Shown in pieces: positions 1-6,266 of a DNA stretch of 6,266 bases. The position numbers were made by a program, and so were the translations under genes. How positions within the stretch are numbered: the first letter of the stretch is position 1; each line of letters begins with the position of its first letter. The stretch is taken from the NCBI GenBank assembly GCA_003354225.1, contig PIVH01000326.1:1-6266 (forward strand). Direction: 5' to 3'. Below the pieces are notes generated by a model. It was given only the letters and a program-made list of their open reading frames with translations, searched no databases and was not told the origin of the DNA. Source of the DNA: Globobulimina sp. (taxonomy: Eukaryota > Foraminifera > Rotaliida).

Positions 1-2512
1 TTATTTGCGCTTCACACATAAGTTCATCTTTTGATGGTACATATTCTTTTAATTTGTCTAATATTCCATCCGCCAAAACAAAGAATTTATCCAAATTATC
101 ATTTAACTGCTTCCCATCCACTCTCATATGCTTTTCTATCCATTGCATGCTTCCATTTTCTTTATTAAATGATATATCCAACAACGAACGTAATTGTTTT
201 TTTAATAAATCAGGTTTTCTTTTAATGTCTTTATGAACATAATTACCGGTTTCCTTATCAACGTCATAAAACGGCAAAAATCTCCAACCATTGTTACAAA
301 TATATTTAGTAGCATTTACAATATATTTCAACTCATTTTTGGTCAATGTATAATGTAAATTGATGCGAAAATATCCAGGACGCGCCAACTCATTCTCATT
401 ATCCCGCATTTGATGCAAAACATGATCAACTTCCTCGTTATCCATATTCAACGCCTCCAGACCATACATACCGGCACAAGCACAGCCGCCGCGACCTTGG
501 ATACCAAACAAATCATTAAATAACGCCGCAATAAAATTATAATGCAAATATTTCGTCTTCGTACAGCCAAATCCCTCCTTCTTGCAATATTTGATTAAAA
601 ATGATAAAACCGGCAATCTCTCACACTGTGAATGGCCCATTAAAACTAAATTATTTTCTCGTAATTCTTTGGTTTGCTCCATAAAATAATCTAAATACTT
701 TTTCTCTGTTTCTTCAATAAATGGCGTAGATAAATGGTCTTTTACCATAAAGGCGAAAGCCGCCCTCACACTGCCAATGATATCCGGCGTGCCGCCTTCT
801 TCTCTCTCTTCTATGTTATCCAAATACTGCCATTCTCCATCCTCAATGCCAAACGCTACAAATACAGTGCCGCCGCCTGGTACAACCGGCACATAATTGG
901 AAAATAAATGTTTCTTTGCGCATAATATGCCGGGTGAACCAGGACCAGCTAAATATTTATGTGGCGATATAAAGACAGCATCTTTCGACAACAAATCATT
1001 CTCTTTATTGGTCATCGTAACGTCCAAATACGGCGCAGCAGTCGCATAGTCCCAAAACGATAACGCGCCATATTTGTGCAGTAATAATGTGCAGTCATCA
1101 ATGGGCGCGATAATACCTGATATATTTGAGGCCGCCGTGAACGAACCAATCAGCAAATTATATTTGTTTTTGATGTAGGACGAGGTATAAATCTTCAGTT
1201 TCTGCTCCAAATATTTTAAATCTAAGGCTCCTTTTTCCGCATCTTCGGGGATGACAATAATTTTACAGCCTAATTCTTTCCAGATAAATATGTTTGAGTT
1301 ATGTTCGTAAATAGAGATAAAAACAACGGTTGTTTCTGGTTTATACGACTTACCGATGGATTGCATCAATATTCTGCTCATTTTGTAAATGGCGCCAGTC
1401 ACTCCAGAGCCGGTAAATATAATTACATCAGAATCCACGTCGCCGCCCACTGATTGCAATATTATGGAGCGAGCCTCTGATCGAAATTTGCTTGTTTGGA
1501 TGCCGGTGATTGAGGTCGTTGTATGTGTATTGGCATATAATGTGTACATCTCTTCACTTAAATATCTTTCTACACATTCTAATGGCTTCCCAGACGCGGT
1601 CCAATCACAATATATGACCGGACGAACACCAAATGCTGATTCGAATACCTCTGTCGATGCATATATGTAAAACACAAAAGTTATTTGTTATTTGTTACAG
1701 TAAACATACCATTCTGTCCATAACAGTTATCATGGAAATATCGAACCACTTTCATTTGCTTTGAGGTTGGCACTGCTTGCGACTTAATATCATGTTCATC
1801 AATTTCAACACTTTTAACATCTCCAGAATCAGTTGATTCGTTGATATTGTTTAACAAAAACATGGATTGTTTATAATTTTTTACAGTTTCCACTTGAAAC
1901 TGCTTTGAAAATATAGTACCGAATGATCGGACACGTCGAAAGAAAATAGGTGGCTCATCTTGCACGCTCATTGAATCTTGTTTTGATTTCTTACGTTTGT
2001 GTTTATTTTTTGATGATTTTGAGGATTTGAATGAACTATTTCTGACTAGAGATGGTCGGATATTTATATTGGTTTTAGAGGTTTTTGTATATTGTGAATT
2101 ATAATCATCGTTGTTGACATTGGTTGTTACAAAATCTTTGAGCCATTCTTTGAGCGATTGCTGTATTTTTCTTATTTTCTCGATAAATATTTGTATTTCT
2201 TTAATGCTGACTGCAATGGACCGTTTGTGGGGATTTTTGGATCGTAAAAACGTTTTAATTTTACTCTCATACATTTCCCAGTTGCGCCATTCCAGAGAAT
2301 ATTGTCTAATTAGATTTCCATTTTATATAAATATTGTAAATGCAAAAGCGAATATTATACCTTTTCAGTGATTGATATGTTTTTAGCATAGAATCAATAT
2401 CATTGAACAATATGGCGGGTGTATCAACAGCATTTAGTTCATCTAATTGCTTCCTATACGATTCAACATATGGGGAAGTTACAGCGTAATTAGTAGTAGA
2501 TGACGTTCTCAT
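1..2512 (-). CDS. Class V (cysteine-desulfurase fold) PLP-dependent aminotransferase-like protein, three exons, C-terminus missing
   Basis: Coding exons are 2361-2512, 1710-2305 and 1-1650 (minus strand); joined they give 799 residues and continue past the window edge. The ATG at 2510-2512 is preceded by an in-frame TAG four codons upstream. Residues 1-~250 are an extension I do not recognise: helical and charged, with a polybasic Ser/Lys stretch at about 144-159. The PLP fold begins near 256 with FGVRPVIYCDWTASG, then YANTHTTTS (~288-296), a GSGVTGAIYK phosphate-loop-like turn (330-339), EHNSN with His366 expected to stack on PLP, WDYATAAPY with Asp450 contacting the pyridine nitrogen, SPHKYLAGPGSPG with Lys481 as the Schiff-base lysine, an EEGGTP motif (~534-539) and RGGCACAGMYG with Cys639 and Cys641. 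These match class V enzymes related to SufS/NifS. Whether it desulfurates cysteine or acts on another amino compound cannot be told. The family call is firm; the substrate is unknown. Confidence 0.85.
1651..1709 (-). other. Spliceosomal intron 2 of the aminotransferase gene (59 nt)
   Basis: On the minus strand the element starts with GTATGT and ends with CGACAG. The only AG dinucleotide inside it is the terminal one. A TAACAAATAAC stretch could supply the branch point. Without splicing, the upstream exon meets TAA at 1681-1683 and the downstream frame has no start codon before its conserved domain. Splicing joins a phase-1 G to AG, making Glu250, and leads directly into VFESAFGVRP at the start of the PLP fold. 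The length is not a multiple of three. This is inferred from sequence only. Confidence 0.82.
2306..2360 (-). other. Spliceosomal intron 1 of the aminotransferase gene (55 nt)
   Basis: On the minus strand it begins GTATAATATT and ends ATCTAATTAG, with CTAAT as a plausible branch point very close to the acceptor. The only AG is the terminal one. Removing it joins the codons for SLK, then AG+A (Arg51), to QYSLEWRNWEMYESK. This opens ten codons upstream of the ATG at 2274 and keeps the long downstream frame. It is AT-rich and not a multiple of three. If unspliced, exon 1 would stop at TAG at 2306-2308. Confidence 0.78.
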
Positions 2513-2537
2513 ATTAAAGTACTAGAATAAGTATACT

Positions 2538-2554
2538 GTTTTTCGCAGAAAAAC
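2538..2554. repeat. Perfect inverted repeat, 7-bp arms, 3-nt spacer
   Basis: GTTTTTC-GCA-GAAAAAC reads as a perfect palindrome around GCA. It lies 26 bp upstream of the aminotransferase ATG, between the possible TATA box and the start codon, and next to a GTATAC palindrome at 2531-2536. It could be a protein-binding site or a small hairpin near the transcript start. Its role is unknown. Confidence 0.5.
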
Positions 2555-2559
2555 TTATC

Positions 2560-2565
2560 TTTATA
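2560..2565 (-). promoter_or_regulatory. Possible TATA box for the aminotransferase gene
   Basis: The minus strand reads CTATAAAG here, about 48 bp upstream of the ATG at 2512. A start site ~30 bp downstream would leave a 5' leader of about 20 nt, plausible in a compact protist genome. TATA-like words are common in AT-rich DNA, so this is weak. Confidence 0.25.
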
Positions 2566-2669
2566 GTTATTTACCCTGACGGTTATGCACAGCTAAAGGT
2601 AAAACTTCCACCCTATTTCAGGACATGTGAGGTATTAAATATATTGTTAGAGTTAATTGAAATTGTCAT

Positions 2670-2682
2670 CCCCCACCACCCC
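2670..2682 (-). other. G-rich tract in the kinesin 3' flank
   Basis: The minus strand reads GGGGTGGTGGGGG, directly after TTTTGTTTT, about 44-56 nt beyond the kinesin stop codon. Such a G/GU-rich run is out of place in this AT-rich DNA. It could be a downstream element for mRNA 3'-end processing, or form a two-tetrad quadruplex. Both are inferences. Confidence 0.35.
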
Positions 2683-2725
2683 AAAACAAAATGAATTTAA
2701 ATAAAGGTAAGTCAGTATAACAAAA

Positions 2726-5410
2726 TCATTCCATATCACTTTTACTATCAACATCCATCTCATTATAATTAGAAATCGGAGATAATGTAACTCGACTTTT
2801 TTTATATCTTTTTTTATTTGGTGTCACATAATTTAATTTGGGTATTTTCGGTCTTACAATGCTCGTCTCACCATTTACACCTTCGTCTCTTTGCCTTTTT
2901 CTTGGATTCACTGACAACGAAGAAACTGATACGGACTCTTCCGCCGCAACTCCATCACTCATTATATCCGTAATCAAAAATGATGTTTTCTCCGCATTAT
3001 TAGCCACGTCCTCATTATTGATATTATTCTTAAATTTTATTGAAATTGGTCTCTGTTTGGTCGCTAACAAAGTACGAACATAACCCACTGATTTACCAAT
3101 CACATCAATACCATCAATGCCTATAATTTGTGCATTATCGCAGACGCGGGGATCACTGTGACAATGTCGGATGAAACAATTCTTATTTTTATCCCCGCAG
3201 TACATGCGAAATCCTAACTCATTTTCGCTAAAATCTATCTCTATTTCGTCCGACACAAAATACGGTGAACTTGATTGCGACTTGCTTGATTTTGACGAAA
3301 TATATGTACTCAAACTATGATGGCTGCTGTCTACGCTATCACTGCCATTACGATCTGGTTCTTGTGTTGCATTAAATTGTTCGATTAGAATTTGCAAAGG
3401 TTGGGTTTCAATAAAATTGGTTGGATAAATGACATTTTGTTTGGTTGGGGTCACGCCGCTTTTCTTGTACTTTGATATTTGATATTGTTGGCATTCGCTT
3501 TTTATAATATTCAAATTATTGGACAGATTATTAAAATATTTGTTTGTATGTTCATTATTATATTTACTCATACTTTCGTTATAATTATCCATTGATTTTA
3601 GATGTTGATTCAATAATTTCTCACTGTTTACAAAATTCTCGTTTTGGAGGTTTTGATTATTTTTTATTATTTCCGCATCATATTCGTTGCATTTATTGTT
3701 AAATATATTTAAATCATTTACTATCTTATTGGCGATGTACGCATTATTTTCAGTGTGTGATTTATTGATTGTGTCGCTTAAATTTTTCATATTTAGATTA
3801 ATTTTGTGGGACCAGTCACAAATTGTGTTCTCGGAAATATTTTTGATATTTGCATGCAATGAATTTATTGATTTGTTCTTGTTGAATGCGTTTGTTTTGT
3901 TGTTGTTATTCCGATTTATATCATATTTATTAATCACGTCATTCAAAGAACTAATATGATTTTCATTTAGTTTCTTATGTTGCGCTGACATAACTTCTTT
4001 AAAATTATCATATTTTGATTCAAAGGCAGTGCGTTGTTTATTTGCAATAAACTCAAATATTTTATTCATTTCATTCGCCGCATATTGTTTGCATTCATTC
4101 GCCACCATTTCCTGAGATTTTTTCCATTCATTTAGATATTCACTGTGCTTATTTTCATATAAATCCATATCTTTGCTCATTTCGGTTATAATCATATTCA
4201 AATTCTGTGTAAATTGATTGTTTTCGTTTTCCTGTTTATTATACATTTTATTTAAATTATCATTCAATTCATTTAATTTGCATTGCAAAGCCGTCATTTC
4301 CTTATTTATATTCGTTATGAAATTAGGGATTACATCAGACTCAATCTCTCGATATTTATCTACAATTTTGTGGTGATTATTTTTATTTAAATCTATAAAT
4401 TCACTCAATTGCGTATTGCACAAATTGGTTTCAATATAATTTCTCCGCAACTCCTGCGATTCCAATATCTTTTTACAATTTACATTATCATTAAACTGAT
4501 GCATAGAATTTATAATATTTAATATGTTATTTACATTTCCATTCGCATCGTTGATAAATTTACAATTTTTATTAATTTCCTCATCATAATTTCGCTTAAA
4601 ATTATGCAAATTGTTTTGTATAAACAACAATTTACTCAAAATATTATTTTTCTTATCATCCCAATTCAGAATATTATTACTTTCGATATTCGCGCGTTGA
4701 TCAATTTTTTCATGCAACACATCCCGATGCAATATCGTATTCTTCAGCACATCCTTAACATTCTCCGCTTGCTCCCGTAATATCCTCTCATTGTTCACAT
4801 ACTGCGTCACGGCAAATTCATTCCGCTTCAATTCTTGCGTCACACTCATTAACTTCACCGACAACTCATTCAATTCAACAATTAACGCATTCTTCCCTTC
4901 CAACTCAATGTGTAACTGCTCGTTGGTTTTGGTAAACAGCTCATTCATTTCAATCAGTTTATTCTTCTCCACTTCAAACAACGCGTTGACTTTCTCAATT
5001 TCGCCGGACTGCTCCTCCAATTTCTTACACATACTCTCATACTGCTTCGGCGGCAGAATAATGCCCTTCTCGTTCCGCAACGCATCAATCTGTTTCTTAT
5101 AATTATTAATCAGAACTTGCAGCTCCTTCACGTACTTCTCCTTCGTCATCGACACATTCAGCTGCGGCTTATTCGTGATATTCTTGGCTCGCAACGCATA
5201 GTCCAGTGTACTCAGCGTCTGTTCCAATGGCGAATTGGGCGATATCGTCGCAATTAGCAACGTCTTATTCCTCCCACCCAACGACTCCTGCAACAAACGG
5301 GTCAGTTTGCTCTCTCTGTACGGAATATGCTGTCGTCGCTCCACCAAGGCAGAGATGACGCGGCCCAACGTCAACAAGCTAGTGTTGATATGCCCCGCCT
5401 CTTTGGCGCG
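2726..5410 (-). CDS. Kinesin-5 (Eg5/BimC-type) mitotic motor, N-terminal half of motor missing, with PDZ-like tail
   Basis: Plus-end microtubule motors of this family crosslink and slide spindle microtubules. Residues are numbered in the continuous frame from 5680. Kinesin sequence starts at about 92-97 and ends at 984 with TGA at 2726-2728. The C-terminal motor half is clear: [17 protein letters not shown] (98-114, helix 4), [13 protein letters not shown] (119-131), LGGRNKT (134-140), IATISP (143-148), [14 protein letters not shown] (155-168), then the neck-linker motif NKPQLN (170-175). Kinesin-5 rather than other classes is indicated by the neck, by the later stalk segment and by the BimC box SGVTPTKQN (741-749, Thr744 the expected Cdk1 site) followed by a YPTNF motif. 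Residues ~180-735 form an Asn-rich coiled-coil stalk. A PDZ-like fold lies at ~812-884, then basic NLS-like patches ([15 protein letters not shown]). The P-loop, switch I and switch II are absent because the sequence is cut at the junction. No intron is needed. Confidence 0.88.
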   Translation of the reverse strand, partial: RAKEAGHINTSLLTLGRVISALVERRQHIPYRESKLTRLLQESLGGRNKTLLIATISPNSPLEQTLSTLDYALRAKNITNKPQLNVSMTKEKYVKELQVLINNYKKQIDALRNEKGIILPPKQYESMCKKLEEQSGEIEKVNALFEVEKNKLIEMNELFTKTNEQLHIELEGKNALIVELNELSVKLMSVTQELKRNEFAVTQYVNNERILREQAENVKDVLKNTILHRDVLHEKIDQRANIESNNILNWDDKKNNILSKLLFIQNNLHNFKRNYDEEINKNCKFINDANGNVNNILNIINSMHQFNDNVNCKKILESQELRRNYIETNLCNTQLSEFIDLNKNNHHKIVDKYREIESDVIPNFITNINKEMTALQCKLNELNDNLNKMYNKQENENNQFTQNLNMIITEMSKDMDLYENKHSEYLNEWKKSQEMVANECKQYAANEMNKIFEFIANKQRTAFESKYDNFKEVMSAQHKKLNENHISSLNDVINKYDINRNNNNKTNAFNKNKSINSLHANIKNISENTICDWSHKINLNMKNLSDTINKSHTENNAYIANKIVNDLNIFNNKCNEYDAEIIKNNQNLQNENFVNSEKLLNQHLKSMDNYNESMSKYNNEHTNKYFNNLSNNLNIIKSECQQYQISKYKKSGVTPTKQNVIYPTNFIETQPLQILIEQFNATQEPDRNGSDSVDSSHHSLSTYISSKSSKSQSSSPYFVSDEIEIDFSENELGFRMYCGDKNKNCFIRHCHSDPRVCDNAQIIGIDGIDVIGKSVGYVRTLLATKQRPISIKFKNNINNEDVANNAEKTSFLITDIMSDGVAAEESVSVSSLSVNPRKRQRDEGVNGETSIVRPKIPKLNYVTPNKKRYKKSRVTLSPISNYNEMDVDSKSDME
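3029..3250 (-). other. PDZ-like domain encoded in the kinesin tail
   Basis: Residues ~811-884 of the continuous frame read as a PDZ layout. [10 protein letters not shown] resembles the carboxylate-binding loop (x-L/F-G-F) and strand [11 protein letters not shown] fits strand [17 protein letters not shown] matches the strand D/E 'g-D-x-I/l-x-x-i-n-G' pattern. [20 protein letters not shown] fits helix B plus strand F. In known PDZ domains the groove binds C-terminal peptides. The assignment is by pattern only; the domain is slightly short and has not been compared with a profile. Confidence 0.6.
3434..3460 (-). other. BimC box (Cdk1 site) of the kinesin-5 tail
   Basis: The encoded peptide SGVTPTKQN (residues 741-749), followed by [12 protein letters not shown], lines up with the tail motif of kinesin-5 proteins, T/S-G-x-T-P-x-R/K. 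In that family Cdk1 phosphorylates the threonine before proline to promote spindle binding. Thr744 is the equivalent. It is the clearest class-specific mark outside the motor. Confidence 0.75.
5393..5410. other. Chimeric junction between bacterial and eukaryotic DNA
   Basis: This 18-bp stretch encodes RAKEAG on the minus strand. The iron-binding protein family has a '...TTDAGRL-x-RA-x-x-AG' motif here. Kinesins have 'RA-K/[16 protein letters not shown]' just after switch II. Both proteins therefore share the same peptide and probably near-identical bases at the join. To the right, codon use, promoter and neighbours are bacterial; to the left they are eukaryotic. The exact breakpoint inside the shared stretch cannot be fixed. 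It is most likely a library or assembly artefact. Confidence 0.85.
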
Positions 5411-5680
5411 GTGGAGACGACCGGCATCGGTGGTGATCAGCAGGTCGGCAGGGGAGTTTCGTCCCTCGCTTTTTAGGCGTTGGAGCAGGGCATCGGCCTT
5501 GGCGGTGACCAAATTGACCCTAATACCGCTATTTTCGGTAAACTTGGTCAATAGCGGTTTAATTAGCGCCTCTTTTCGAGCCGAGTAGAGATTGACGATA
5601 TCGGTGGCCATCAGGCTGTTTGAGCCCACCAGCAGGGCGGTGATAATGGCGGTTTGAGTGAGACCTTTTTTTAATTTCAT
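5393..5680 (-). CDS. Periplasmic Fe(3+)-binding protein of an ABC transporter (FutA/FbpA type), N-terminal fragment
   Basis: This is the start of a solute-binding protein that captures ferric iron in the periplasm and hands it to an FbpBC/FutBC-type permease. Residues 1-25 form a signal peptide: MKLKK, a hydrophobic core (AIITALLVG), then SNSLMA with likely cleavage before TDIV. The mature protein opens with [10 protein letters not shown], Tyr32 being at a position used for iron binding in FutA-like proteins. [22 protein letters not shown] (52-73) and [15 protein letters not shown] (75-89) follow, both strong family signatures. A full protein is normally about 330-350 residues; this one is cut at ~96 by the junction. 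The ATG at 5678-5680 has AGGA six bases upstream. A promoter overlapped by Fur-like boxes suggests induction on iron limitation. Which metal is bound cannot be proven from the fragment. Confidence 0.85.
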
Positions 5681-5686
5681 GGTGAT

Positions 5687-5690
5687 TCCT
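5687..5690 (-). promoter_or_regulatory. Ribosome binding site of the iron-binding protein gene
   Basis: On the minus strand AGGA is followed by ATCACC and then ATG, a six-base spacing. This supports the start at 5680. A second AGGA lies further upstream (5699-5702) and is too distant to be the main site. Confidence 0.7.
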
Positions 5691-5706
5691 AATAATGGCT
5701 CCTAAA

Positions 5707-5721
5707 TAAGAATGATTCGCA
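5707..5721. promoter_or_regulatory. Second, weaker Fur-box-like site
   Basis: TAAGAATGATTCGCA matches about 10 of the 14 fixed positions of the 7-1-7 Fur consensus TGATAATNATTATCA. It lies just downstream of the predicted -10 element of the iron-binding protein promoter, where Fur binding would block transcription. It would work together with the better box at 5743-5757. Confidence 0.4.
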
Positions 5722-5729
5722 TAAACCCT

Positions 5730-5758
5730 ATAGTAGGATTAATGAGAATGAATATCAA
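5730..5758 (-). promoter_or_regulatory. Sigma70-type promoter of the iron-binding protein gene
   Basis: On the minus strand TTGATA (-35, at 5753-5758) is separated by 17 bp from TACTAT (-10, at 5730-5735). A start near 5723 would give a leader of about 40 nt with the ribosome binding site inside. Spacing and match are both good, and the Fur box overlaps the -35 side. Confidence 0.65.
5743..5757. promoter_or_regulatory. Fur box overlapping the iron-binding protein promoter
   Basis: TGAGAATGAATATCA matches 12 of the 14 fixed positions of TGATAATNATTATCA. It covers most of the -35 element and the spacer of the predicted promoter. Fur with Fe(2+) bound there would exclude RNA polymerase. A ferric-iron-binding protein downstream makes this assignment coherent. 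Confidence 0.65.
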
Positions 5759-5764
5759 TAGAAA

Positions 5765-5786
5765 ATCGGTTTTTTTCCCCACCGAT
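5765..5786. repeat. Inverted repeat, 6-bp arms, 10-nt loop, upstream of the glycosylase gene
   Basis: ATCGGT and ACCGAT are perfect complements separated by TTTTTTCCCC. The repeat lies about 27 bp before the predicted TTG start of the glycosylase gene. It may be a 5' leader hairpin or an operator. The T-run sits in the loop rather than after the stem, so it does not look like a terminator. Confidence 0.35.
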
Positions 5787-5803
5787 CGCAGCGGTTCGGG
5801 GCT

Positions 5804-5807
5804 GAGG
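5804..5807 (+). promoter_or_regulatory. Ribosome binding site that decides the TTG start of the glycosylase gene
   Basis: GAGG is followed by CTGTT and then TTG at 5813, a five-base spacing. The frame is open back to a TAG at 5759-5761 but has no ATG or GTG in that stretch. This site therefore selects TTG. Confidence 0.6.
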
Positions 5808-5812
5808 CTGTT

Positions 5813-6266
5813 TTGTCCCCGCTTTTGAGCCTGTATAGACGGCTGTTGCGACACTACGGGCAGCAGCGCTGGTGGCCCGCCGAGAGCCCCTTTGAGGTGA
5901 TGGTTGGGGCAATATTGACCCAAAACACCAGTTGGCATGGTGCGGAGAGGGCGATTGCGAACCTCAAGCGAGCAAAGCTGCTATCGGCCCGTGCGATAGT
6001 CGATGTGGCAAGGGAGGAGTTGGCGCAACAGATTAGACCATCAGGATATTTCAATGTTAAGGCGCAGCGACTCATCAACTACTGTCACTGGTATCTGGAT
6101 CAGAGGGGATTAGAGGCGCTGGGGCAGTTGCAGAGCGATGAGCTGCGTCGCAGGGTGCTTGCGGTCAACGGGGTGGGTCCAGAGACGGCCGATGACATCC
6201 TGCTCTATGCCTTTGAGAGACCGGTGTTTGTGATCGATGGCTATACGCGGCGGATATTTTCCCGAT
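5813..6266 (+). CDS. Endonuclease III-family (HhH-GPD) DNA glycosylase, C-terminus missing
   Basis: This encodes a base-excision repair glycosylase of the helix-hairpin-helix GPD superfamily, 151 residues present. From the TTG start it begins MSPLLSLYRRLLRHYG. WWPAESPFEVMVGAILTQNTSW (20-41) is the conserved first helix and TQN motif. GYFNVKAQRL lies at ~78-87. VNGVGPETADDIL (118-130) is the HhH hairpin. VFVIDGYTRRIF (138-149) contains the catalytic aspartate, Asp142. The lysine that gives Nth its lyase activity (in VGRKTA) is replaced by Glu124, as in MagIII-type and related monofunctional enzymes. The C-terminal part, where a [4Fe-4S] cluster would sit, is outside the window. The gene is divergent from the iron-binding protein gene. 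Alternative start: TTG at 5825. Family is firm; the damaged base it removes is unknown. Confidence 0.85.
   Translation, partial: MSPLLSLYRRLLRHYGQQRWWPAESPFEVMVGAILTQNTSWHGAERAIANLKRAKLLSARAIVDVAREELAQQIRPSGYFNVKAQRLINYCHWYLDQRGLEALGQLQSDELRRRVLAVNGVGPETADDILLYAFERPVFVIDGYTRRIFSR

Larger units (their letters stand above)
2513..2725. other. Intergenic region between kinesin stop and aminotransferase start
   Basis: Both flanking genes are on the minus strand, so this holds the kinesin 3' end and the aminotransferase promoter. It carries no convincing ORF. I see a possible TATA box, an inverted repeat and a C-rich (G-rich on the minus strand) tract, listed separately. There is no AATAAA on the minus strand close behind the kinesin stop. 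Confidence 0.7.

Noticed and set aside
54-236. Plus-strand open frame of 60 codons
   Set aside because: Antisense shadow of the aminotransferase C-terminal coding region.
1389-1670. Plus-strand open frame of 93 codons
   Set aside because: It lies antisense to the conserved N-terminal part of the aminotransferase fold and has no family-like features.
2111-2371. Plus-strand open frame of 86 codons
   Set aside because: Antisense to exon 2, intron 1 and part of exon 1; hydrophobic only because it mirrors charged codons.
2699-2714. AATAAAGGTAAGT on the plus strand as a poly(A) signal or 5' splice site
   Set aside because: Both neighbouring genes are on the minus strand and no plus-strand exon ends here; chance in AT-rich DNA.
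3687-3959. Plus-strand open frame with a membrane-protein look
   Set aside because: Antisense to the Asn/Lys-rich kinesin stalk; AAT/AAA codons read backwards give Phe/Ile/Leu. The same applies to 2838-3083 and 4791-5102.
1-5392. Giant-virus origin of the left part
   Set aside because: Two short phase-consistent introns in one gene and a complete-looking kinesin-5 stalk and tail with BimC box fit a nuclear genome better; no viral hallmark gene is present.
5235-5588. Plus-strand open frame of 117 codons
   Set aside because: It runs across the chimeric junction, antisense to both conserved coding parts.
2726-5680. A natural fusion of a secreted iron-binding protein and a kinesin, or horizontal transfer of a kinesin to a bacterium
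   Set aside because: Both halves are cut within their essential domains, the join falls on a motif shared by the two families, and signals on each side belong to different domains of life.
5702-6078. Two minus-strand open frames (5702-5938 and 5854-6078)
   Set aside because: They oppose the conserved glycosylase gene, and the first also covers the promoter and Fur region; no recognisable protein.
1-6266. CRISPR array, tRNA, rRNA, insertion sequence
   Set aside because: No spaced direct repeats, cloverleaf-like tRNA, rRNA motifs, transposase or terminal inverted repeats seen by eye.

Overview
This window looks like two unrelated pieces of DNA joined at about 5393-5410. The left ~5.4 kb is AT-rich eukaryotic (protist-like) nuclear DNA. 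The right ~0.87 kb is more GC-balanced bacterial DNA of gammaproteobacterial character. The eukaryotic call rests on a kinesin-5 motor protein and on two short AT-rich introns with GT...AG ends that restore one continuous reading frame. The bacterial call rests on a secretion signal peptide, Shine-Dalgarno sites, a sigma70-type promoter with Fur boxes, and an endonuclease III-family gene. I cannot name either organism.

Layout, left to right. (1) 1-2512, minus strand: a three-exon gene for a class V (cysteine-desulfurase fold) PLP-dependent aminotransferase-like protein. It has a ~250-residue N-terminal extension and its C-terminus runs off the left edge. Introns lie at 2306-2360 and 1651-1709. 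(2) 2513-2725: intergenic DNA with a possible TATA box, a perfect 7-bp inverted repeat and a G-rich tract (minus strand). (3) 2726 to ~5410, minus strand: the C-terminal ~890 residues of a kinesin-5 (Eg5/BimC type). It holds the second half of the motor, a long Asn-rich coiled-coil stalk, a BimC box and, unusually, a PDZ-like domain and a basic tail. (4) ~5393-5680, minus strand: the N-terminal ~96 residues of a periplasmic Fe(3+)-binding protein (FutA/FbpA type), joined in frame to the kinesin. (5) 5681-5812: bacterial intergenic region with a promoter, two Fur-box-like sites and ribosome binding sites. (6) 5813-6266, plus strand: the start of an endonuclease III-like DNA glycosylase running off the right edge.

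The apparent 984-residue open frame from 5680 to 2726 should not be read as a natural fusion protein. Both families carry an 'RAKEAG'-like peptide exactly at the join, and the kinesin half lacks its ATP-binding P-loop and switch regions. A cloning, sequencing or assembly chimera is the simplest explanation. Within each half the genes make sense separately. The iron-binding protein is probably Fur-controlled and divergent from the glycosylase gene. The kinesin and aminotransferase genes are same-strand neighbours with no evident functional link. I see no new multi-gene system here. The points of biological interest are the PDZ-like kinesin-5 tail and the extended, intron-split aminotransferase.
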